DNA of 64,000 nt. It comes from an uncultured cyanobacterium. Lineage in GTDB: Bacteria > Cyanobacteriota > Cyanobacteriia > Cyanobacteriales > Geitlerinemataceae. The notes below the pieces were generated by a model. It searched no databases. It worked only from the letters and a program-made list of their open reading frames with translations, and was not told the origin of the DNA. The DNA lies in assembly GCA_937899645.1 (NCBI GenBank), contig CALCCD010000066.1:1-64000 (forward strand). The letters run 5' to 3'. Made by a program: the position numbers and the translations under genes. Shown here one piece after another: positions 57,982-64,000 of this stretch (positions within the stretch are counted from its first letter, which is position 1; each line of letters opens with the position of its first letter).

Positions 57982-59403
57982 ATGACTCAGCAAAATTTCG
58001 GTTTAATCGGCCTCGCGGTCATGGGTGAAAATCTAGCGCTGAACGTCGAGCGCAACGGTTTTTCGCTGGCGGTCTACAACCGCTCGCGCGGAAAAACGGA
58101 CGCCTTCCTGGCCGATCGCGCTGCCGGCAAAAACATCATCGGGACGTTCTCGATCGAAGAGTTCGTTGCGTCTCTAGAGCGTCCGCGCAAGATTTTGATT
58201 ATGGTCAAGGCCGGCGGCCCGGTCGATGCGGTGATCGAGCAGCTCAAGCCTTTGCTCGAGCCCGGCGACATGATTATCGATGGCGGTAACTCGCTCTACG
58301 AAGACACCAACCGTCGCGTGGCCGACCTCGAAGCCGCCGGTTTGCGCTTCATCGGCATGGGTGTTAGCGGTGGCGAAGAAGGCGCGCTTAACGGCCCGAG
58401 CCTGATGCCCGGTGGCACGAAGGAAGCCTACGACGCGATCGAACCGATCGTTACGAAGATTGCGGCTCAGGTCGATGACGGCCCCTGCGTCACCTACATC
58501 GGCCCGAAAGGCGCGGGGCACTACGTCAAGATGGTGCACAACGGCATCGAGTACGGGGATATGCAGCTGATCGCTGAAGCCTACGACTTGCTCAAGAGCG
58601 TGGCCGGGCTCAACAACGACCAGCTCAAGTCAGTCTTCGCTGACTGGAACGGCACGAACGAGCTGGACTCGTTCCTGATCGACATCACGGCCAACATCTT
58701 CGGCAAAGCCGACGACATGGACGGTGGTGGTCAGCTCATCGACCATATCGTCGATGCCGCCGGCCAAAAAGGCACCGGAACCTGGACAGCGATCACAGCT
58801 CTACAGCTCGGCGTTGCCATTCCCACAATCACGGCAGCGGTGAACGCGCGCATCATGTCGTCGATCAAGACCGAGCGCGTTGCCGCCTCGTCGATTCTGG
58901 CTGGCCCCAACTCGCGCTCCTACACCGGCGACACCGCTGAATTTATCAACAAGGTGCGCGATGCGCTCTACTGCTCGAAGATGTGCTCCTACGCTCAAGG
59001 CATGGCACTGATGTCGAAGGCCTCTGAGACCTTTGGCTACAATCTGGATCTGGGCGAGATCGCCCGCATCTGGAAGGGCGGCTGCATCATCAAAGCCGGC
59101 TTCCTCAACAAAATCAAAGCGGCCTACGATGACAACCCGGAACTGGCGAACCTGCTGCTTGCGCCAGAGTTCAAGCAAACCATCCTCGATCGCCAAGCCG
59201 CATGGCGCGAAGTGGTGGCGACGGCGGCACAGTTCGGCATTGCGGTGCCGGCTTTCAGCGCCTCGCTGGACTACTTCGATAGCTACCGTCGCGATCGCCT
59301 GCCGCAAAACCTGACCCAGGCGCAGCGCGACTACTTCGGCGCGCACACCTTCGAGCGGACGGACAAGCCGCGCGGCGAGTTCTTCCATGCCGCCTGGTTC
59401 TAG
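57982..59403 (+). CDS. gnd: 6-phosphogluconate dehydrogenase (decarboxylating)
   Basis: MTQQNFGLIGLAVMGENLALNVERNGFSLAVYNRS; ATG at 57982, upstream ORF extension not credible. Confidence 0.97.
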   Translation: MTQQNFGLIGLAVMGENLALNVERNGFSLAVYNRSRGKTDAFLADRAAGKNIIGTFSIEEFVASLERPRKILIMVKAGGPVDAVIEQLKPLLEPGDMIIDGGNSLYEDTNRRVADLEAAGLRFIGMGVSGGEEGALNGPSLMPGGTKEAYDAIEPIVTKIAAQVDDGPCVTYIGPKGAGHYVKMVHNGIEYGDMQLIAEAYDLLKSVAGLNNDQLKSVFADWNGTNELDSFLIDITANIFGKADDMDGGGQLIDHIVDAAGQKGTGTWTAITALQLGVAIPTITAAVNARIMSSIKTERVAASSILAGPNSRSYTGDTAEFINKVRDALYCSKMCSYAQGMALMSKASETFGYNLDLGEIARIWKGGCIIKAGFLNKIKAAYDDNPELANLLLAPEFKQTILDRQAAWREVVATAAQFGIAVPAFSASLDYFDSYRRDRLPQNLTQAQRDYFGAHTFERTDKPRGEFFHAAWF

Positions 59404-59581
59404 CAATGGGGTAGGGCTTCGCGAGCGATGGTCCGAGTAACACCGCGTTCGGTCGGACCGATCCCGGAGAGGGGTGTGCCAGTTTATTATTTGACTGCGA
59501 ACTGGCCTGCCCCCCAAGCGGAACTTCTAGGATTGGGGTGCGTCCTTAAAGCTGTGGTAGGTTTGCGCACCGATTCCGCCC

Positions 59582-60244
59582 ATGACTCAATCTCTTCCCT
59601 TTTCGATCTCTGCCGTTCGTTCGGCAATCGGCGTTTCCCGCAGCGTCGTTCCACCGTCTCGTTTGGACGACGACGCGTTGATTCGCCGCTGCCAAGAAAA
59701 CGCGGAGCCCGAAAAGACGGCGTTCACCGAGCTGCTGCGCCGCTATCAGTCTCACGTGGATAAAGTGCTCTACCATCTGGCACCGGATTGGGGCGATCGC
59801 TCCGACCTCGCCCAAGAGGTTTGGATTCGCGTTTACCGCAATCTGTGCCGTCTGAAAGAGCCCGCCAAATTTAAAGGCTGGCTCAGTCGTATCGCGACGA
59901 ACCTGTTCTACGACGAGCTGCGTAAGCGCAAACGGATGCGCTCCCCGCTCTCCCTCGACGCACCTTATAAAGTCGGCGACGGCGAGCTGGATTGGGATCT
60001 CCCTGCCGATGGCCCCGGCCCCGATGAGGAGCTGAGCACGCGCGAGTTTTACGATCGCCTTCGTATGGCGATCGCCGAACTACCCGAGGTGTTCCGCACG
60101 ACGATTATCCTGCGCGAAATCGAGGGCTTATCCTATGAGGAGATCGCCGAAATGACCAAAGCCTCTCTAGGCACGGTCAAATCTCGCATCGCCCGCGCCC
60201 GCACCCGTCTCCAAGAGCAACTTCAGCCCTATCTCGACAGCTAG
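59582..60244 (+). CDS. ECF-type RNA polymerase sigma factor
   Basis: DLAQEVWIRVYRNLCRLKEPAKFKGWLSRIATNLFYDELRKRKR; EVFRTTIILREIEGLSYEEIAEMTKASLGTVKSRIARARTRLQEQL. Confidence 0.93.
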   Translation: MTQSLPFSISAVRSAIGVSRSVVPPSRLDDDALIRRCQENAEPEKTAFTELLRRYQSHVDKVLYHLAPDWGDRSDLAQEVWIRVYRNLCRLKEPAKFKGWLSRIATNLFYDELRKRKRMRSPLSLDAPYKVGDGELDWDLPADGPGPDEELSTREFYDRLRMAIAELPEVFRTTIILREIEGLSYEEIAEMTKASLGTVKSRIARARTRLQEQLQPYLDS

Positions 60245-60310
60245 CGCCTTTGCTAGCGCGTTCGCGTCCCCCCTTTCCACAGTCTCTTTCCTTGGAGGGC
60301 TGTTCCGACC

Positions 60311-60883
60311 ATGACCAACGATCGTCATCTCCAGTCCGGCGAAGCCGAGCGCGCACCTCGCTCGGCGTCCAGTCAGCCCGCCCATCTCGATCGCTATCGC
60401 CCCGACAAAACCGCAATCGACATCAGCGCGCTAATCGACTCAGAACTTTCCCGCGCGGCTAGCGAGCGCGTCGAAGCTCGCCTGCTGACCGACCCCGATA
60501 GCCTGCGCGACTATCGCCAGCTCGCCCGCCTCAGTCGCGCTATCAAAGCGATGCCCACGCCGAAGAGCGCAATCTCTGCCGAGGAGCTGGCAAGCCGGAC
60601 GATCGCCACGGCCCGCGAACGCAAGCAGCGCCGCCGCAGCGTGGCGTCTTGGGGCGGTACGGCGATCGCCGCGCTATTCGTAGCAACGGTCTCGCTTTCG
60701 GCTGGCCTGCGCTTCAATCGCCAAGTGCCGAACGTCGCCCAGACCCCAACGCCGGTTCGCGACACGAGCATTGCTGACGCTGACATTAGCGGCATCGAGC
60801 CCGCTGCGAACGTCTCCGAGACGGAGACAGTCGTGGATGAGCCAGAATCGCTACTGCTCGATCGCGCTCTGTTCGTCGAGTAG
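60311..60883 (+). CDS. Putative anti-sigma factor
   Basis: Immediately downstream of ECF sigma gene; IDISALIDSELSRAASERVEARLLTDPDSLRDYRQLARL followed by one TM (WGGTAIAALFVATVSLSAGL). Confidence 0.75.
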   Translation: MTNDRHLQSGEAERAPRSASSQPAHLDRYRPDKTAIDISALIDSELSRAASERVEARLLTDPDSLRDYRQLARLSRAIKAMPTPKSAISAEELASRTIATARERKQRRRSVASWGGTAIAALFVATVSLSAGLRFNRQVPNVAQTPTPVRDTSIADADISGIEPAANVSETETVVDEPESLLLDRALFVE

Positions 60884-60994
60884 GTTCGGGCGGCTTCTTC
60901 GTGGCGGTCGCGATCGCGGCGGAGTACGAGCAACTGAGCTACTTCAGTTCCATCGCGCTTTTCGCCAAAGTCTCGCAGACACCCGGTTTCCCGG

Positions 60995-61150
60995 CTACTG
61001 AAAGAAGAAGCCCGACAGCAGCAGCGGCACGACCAACAGCGCCGTCACCACCGCCGCCAGGGTCAGCGAATCGACCTCGATTTCTCGGGGGATGCCGCCC
61101 TTCTTTGAATCGGGACTGCGATCATTTTTCGGAGAGTTTGGTCGAGTCAC
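60995..61150 (-). CDS. Small single-TM protein overlapping the hisH stop codon
   Basis: Minus-strand GTG: MTRPNSPKNDRSPDSKKGGIPREIEVDSLTLAAVVTALLVVPLLLSGFFFQ*; GTGA overlap with hisH TGA; not in ORF track. Confidence 0.6.
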   Translation of the reverse strand: MTRPNSPKNDRSPDSKKGGIPREIEVDSLTLAAVVTALLVVPLLLSGFFFQ

Positions 61151-61776
61151 GATCGAGCCTCCGCAAGGCGAACGAAATTTGCAAGCAGCTTCAGCCCCGC
61201 ATCGGACGACTTCTCGGGGTGGAACTGGACGGCCATTAGGTTGTCGCAGGCGATCGCCGCCGTGACCGTCTGGCTGCCGTGGCTGACCGTTGCCGCTTTC
61301 ATGTCGTCGTCTTTCGGGTCGGTGTAGTACGAGTGGACGAAATACGTCCAGGGAGAGGCACCGAGCCCCTGCCAGAGCGGGTTTTCCGGCTGGGTATAGT
61401 CGAGTTGGTTCCAGCCCATGTGCGGGATCGTAATGTCCGGCTCGGCGGCGAATCGGCGCACCATGCCGGGAACGATACCGAGGCCGGGTTCGGAGCCTTC
61501 CTCAGAGCCGTCGAACAGGAGCTGCATACCGATGCAGATGCCGAGGAACGGCTTGCCCGAGTCGATCGCCTTGGCGATCGTGTCTTCGAGGCCGTGGGCT
61601 CGCAGGTGCTGCATTGCCGGGTCGAACGCGCCGACGCCAGGAAGCACAAATGCATCCGCCGCCAGGATTGTCTCCGCATCGTCGGAAACCTGCGGGTGGC
61701 CGCCCGCGTTCTCTAGCCCCTTGCAGGCAGAGTGCAGGTTGCCCATGTCGTAGTCGATGACGGCGATCTTGACCAT
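61147..61776 (-). CDS. hisH: Imidazole glycerol phosphate synthase subunit HisH
   Basis: MVKIAVIDYDMGNLHSACKGLENAGG..FLGICIGMQLLFDGSEEG; Met at 61776. Confidence 0.97.
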   Translation of the reverse strand: MVKIAVIDYDMGNLHSACKGLENAGGHPQVSDDAETILAADAFVLPGVGAFDPAMQHLRAHGLEDTIAKAIDSGKPFLGICIGMQLLFDGSEEGSEPGLGIVPGMVRRFAAEPDITIPHMGWNQLDYTQPENPLWQGLGASPWTYFVHSYYTDPKDDDMKAATVSHGSQTVTAAIACDNLMAVQFHPEKSSDAGLKLLANFVRLAEARS

Positions 61777-61792
61777 GCTTGTGCGGAGGAGC

Positions 61793-61844
61793 GGGACGCG
61801 GAGCGTCCGGGGGGGCATTCTCACGCGGAGCGTGGGAACGATGG
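61793..61844. repeat. Palindromic repeat, same family as 52921-53037
   Basis: gggacgcggagcgtccgg and gcattctcacgcggagcgtgggaacgatgg. Confidence 0.7.
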
Positions 61845-61861
61845 TTGCGGCTAATTGACAA

Positions 61862-63025
61862 TCAGTTCAGGTCGCTTTTCGTGCTGTCGCTTTTGCTGTC
61901 CTCGGCGCGCCGATCGAGGTTGTACGGCGGCTGAATCCAGCGACTGGGAATCGGTTTGCGAGCGGGTTGCAGGCTGCCCAGTACGTCCGAAAGCTGCAAG
62001 CCCTCCAGCGTCACTTGCTTGGTTTCCCGCAGCTTGTGCCACACCGATCGCGACATCAGCTGTGTATGCTCCACGGCGCGCGCGCCGAGCTGCTGGAAGA
62101 ACTCCTCACGCTCGGTTTGGTAGTCCGCCGAGGTCAAGCGCAGCGACTGAGCCGGGTACTCGCGAGCGACGCGCGCCATCTGCGTCAGCAGCTCGGGGTA
62201 GAGCCAGGTGTAGGCCGGGTGGACGGTTAGCTCGGCGCAGTGGGGAAACGTGCCCTGTTGGCAGAGCTGCATCTGGAAGTAGCCGATCGCGGCTTTGCGC
62301 TGCGGCTCGAACACGTAGCCCGCCACCGATTCAGTTTTGCTCATCCAGCGCTTGAAACCTTCCATCAGCGAATCGAGCAGGCCGGTTTTGAAGTCGCTAA
62401 CGTGGCGATCGTACACCTGGCGAACGTGGGGCAGCATCGACACCGTATCGAGCTGATAGAGCAGGTGAGCGTCGGAGTTGCTGACGGGCAGCAGGTTCGG
62501 CAGGTCGGGCTCGCGCTGGGCCAGCTTGGCGAGGAGCGCGGGCTCGAAGTCCCAGTGGGCGATTTGGGTCAGCGGCTGGAAGCCGTTTTGGCGGTAGATC
62601 GCCATCGCATCAGTGTTGCTGACCTTGACTTCGGCAATCCAAGTGCGCGCTTTCCAGAGGTTTTGCAGGCAGTGGCGGATTAGCGCCGTGCTGCTGTCCT
62701 GCGCGCCGCTGCCCGGATCGGCGATCAGGCGATCGACGCGCCAGGTGGTTTCGTTGCGGTTCGAGGGCGAAACCTGGATCGCGGCTTGAATCTTGCGGTT
62801 TTTCTCGGCGACGAAGGCGGAAAAGACGTGCTTGTAGTCCGTGGGCAGCAGACTCAGAAGGGTAAGCAGACCGTAGTAGCTGCGGATGCGATCGAGGTGG
62901 GAGACCAAATCGAGAATCGACCCCGAACTGCGCGCCGTCAGCGCCTCGGGCAACAACGCTTCGATCGCATCGAGATCGCGAAATTGCAGCGCACGGATAT
63001 CGAGCTTTTGAGGATCGAAGGTCAT
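61862..63025 (-). CDS. GNAT-family N-acetyltransferase
   Basis: DLDAIEALLPEAL..LIADPGSGAQDSSTALIRHCLQNLWKARTWIAEVKVSNTDAMAIYRQNGFQPLTQ. Confidence 0.75.
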   Translation of the reverse strand: MTFDPQKLDIRALQFRDLDAIEALLPEALTARSSGSILDLVSHLDRIRSYYGLLTLLSLLPTDYKHVFSAFVAEKNRKIQAAIQVSPSNRNETTWRVDRLIADPGSGAQDSSTALIRHCLQNLWKARTWIAEVKVSNTDAMAIYRQNGFQPLTQIAHWDFEPALLAKLAQREPDLPNLLPVSNSDAHLLYQLDTVSMLPHVRQVYDRHVSDFKTGLLDSLMEGFKRWMSKTESVAGYVFEPQRKAAIGYFQMQLCQQGTFPHCAELTVHPAYTWLYPELLTQMARVAREYPAQSLRLTSADYQTEREEFFQQLGARAVEHTQLMSRSVWHKLRETKQVTLEGLQLSDVLGSLQPARKPIPSRWIQPPYNLDRRAEDSKSDSTKSDLN

Positions 63026-63229
63026 AGCAGTGGGGGTTCGTCGTTAGGGGCGAGCCGGATCGTTCGGGCTGGTTGTCTGGGCTAGTCGTTTAAGCTCATT
63101 CGCTCGGGCTGAGGCTCGCGCTGCCTCTATTATCCCGCTTCTGGCGATTCTCGCATCCGTATGCCTTGCGATCTCCCAGGATTTATGCCTAAAGACGTAG
63201 GCAATTTAGCCAATAGCTTTAGCCCTAAC

Positions 63230-64000
63230 CTAGTGCAGCTTCGGACGCACGAGCACCACCGGGGTCTGCTCGTCGGCATTTCCGGCGGGGTTGCTGCGGA
63301 GTGCCGCTTGCAAGACGCCCTCGACTTTCGGCGACGATGCGGCCAGCACTTTGACGGCCTGAAGATCGTTGACGTCCACCACGGCTGCGACCAGGCCGGT
63401 TTCGCGCTCGATGCGCTCGACGAGACCCTGGGGATCGTGGGGGCCGAGGACGATAAAGCGATCGTAGGGTGGCAGCGTGCCGGTCACGTCGTCGATGAGG
63501 CGCGCCTGCTCGCCCGCGAGCTGATAAAAGACGCCGGGACGCCCGAAGACTTTAGCGACTGCTCCGATCGCGAAGGCAAACCCAACCCGCCACGCACCAG
63601 ACACGTCCACCAACGTTTGCAGACCACACACCGTCGCCAGGCTCGAGGTCGGCAAAAAAAAGTAGCACAGCCGCTTCGCCAACCATCCCGGTTTCACGTC
63701 GGCAGGGTAGCGCCAGCGCTGCTGCATGATGGCGATCGGAGTTTCGCCGATCGTGACGATGTCGCCCGGTTTGGAGTGGGGCAGCACGTATTTCTTCACG
63801 ACTTCAACGGGGTCGTCGAGGTGCGTCAGCAGGTGGGTTTTGACTGGGAAGACCTCGGCTCTGTCGCGATCGAGCCAGTTTGGCGGCGCGGCGGGGTCGG
63901 GGTAGTTAAGCGGGATGACGGCGTGGCCGATCTGGGGGATGCGTCCGGCGGGGCCGTAGGTCATGTAGTTGAAGCGCAGCCAGACGGTTTTGAGTTTTTC
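63230..64000 (-). CDS. Coenzyme F420-0:L-glutamate ligase-like protein, 5' end truncated by window
   Basis: LPHSKPGDIVTIGETPIAIMQQRWRYP..DRFIVLGPHDPQGLVERIERETGLVAAVVDVNDLQ; frame stays open to 64000 (EKLKTVWLRFNY before the Met at 63964). Confidence 0.7.
   Translation of the reverse strand, partial: EKLKTVWLRFNYMTYGPAGRIPQIGHAVIPLNYPDPAAPPNWLDRDRAEVFPVKTHLLTHLDDPVEVVKKYVLPHSKPGDIVTIGETPIAIMQQRWRYPADVKPGWLAKRLCYFFLPTSSLATVCGLQTLVDVSGAWRVGFAFAIGAVAKVFGRPGVFYQLAGEQARLIDDVTGTLPPYDRFIVLGPHDPQGLVERIERETGLVAAVVDVNDLQAVKVLAASSPKVEGVLQAALRSNPAGNADEQTPVVLVRPKLH

Overview
The window is a cyanobacterial chromosome segment. Evidence: psaD, psbB, psbT, ndhN, crtP, crtB and ycf66 are present, HIP1-like GCGATCGC octamers are dense, and S10/spc/alpha ribosomal gene order is typical of cyanobacteria. 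Most of the window is housekeeping: crtP-crtB, a (p)ppGpp synthetase/hydrolase, ndhN divergent from a long ribosomal cluster (rplC to prfA, with secY, adk, infA, rpoA and truA embedded), fmt, trpE, psaD, a Ser/Thr kinase, rpsA, nrdR, psbT/psbB, recJ, an NDH-2-like oxidoreductase, gnd, an ECF sigma/anti-sigma pair and hisH. One tRNA-Gly(TCC) is visible; I saw no rRNA, CRISPR array, prophage or complete transposase gene. I did not find a clear new multi-gene system. The observations most worth following up are: (1) an rpmJ (L36) locus with two compensating frameshifts that remove the zinc-ribbon core while keeping both ends and near-normal length; (2) a ~500-bp fold-back element with ~140-bp inverted arms just upstream of crtP; (3) a 116-bp MITE-like element with 17-bp TIRs, a candidate 3-bp target duplication and a perfect 22-bp central palindrome; (4) a GAF histidine-kinase-like protein whose H-box His is Gln; (5) nested GC-rich palindromic repeats at two loci; (6) a small membrane-protein ORF overlapping the hisH stop codon and absent from the supplied ORF track. 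All calls come from reading the sequence and translations; no database search was run.
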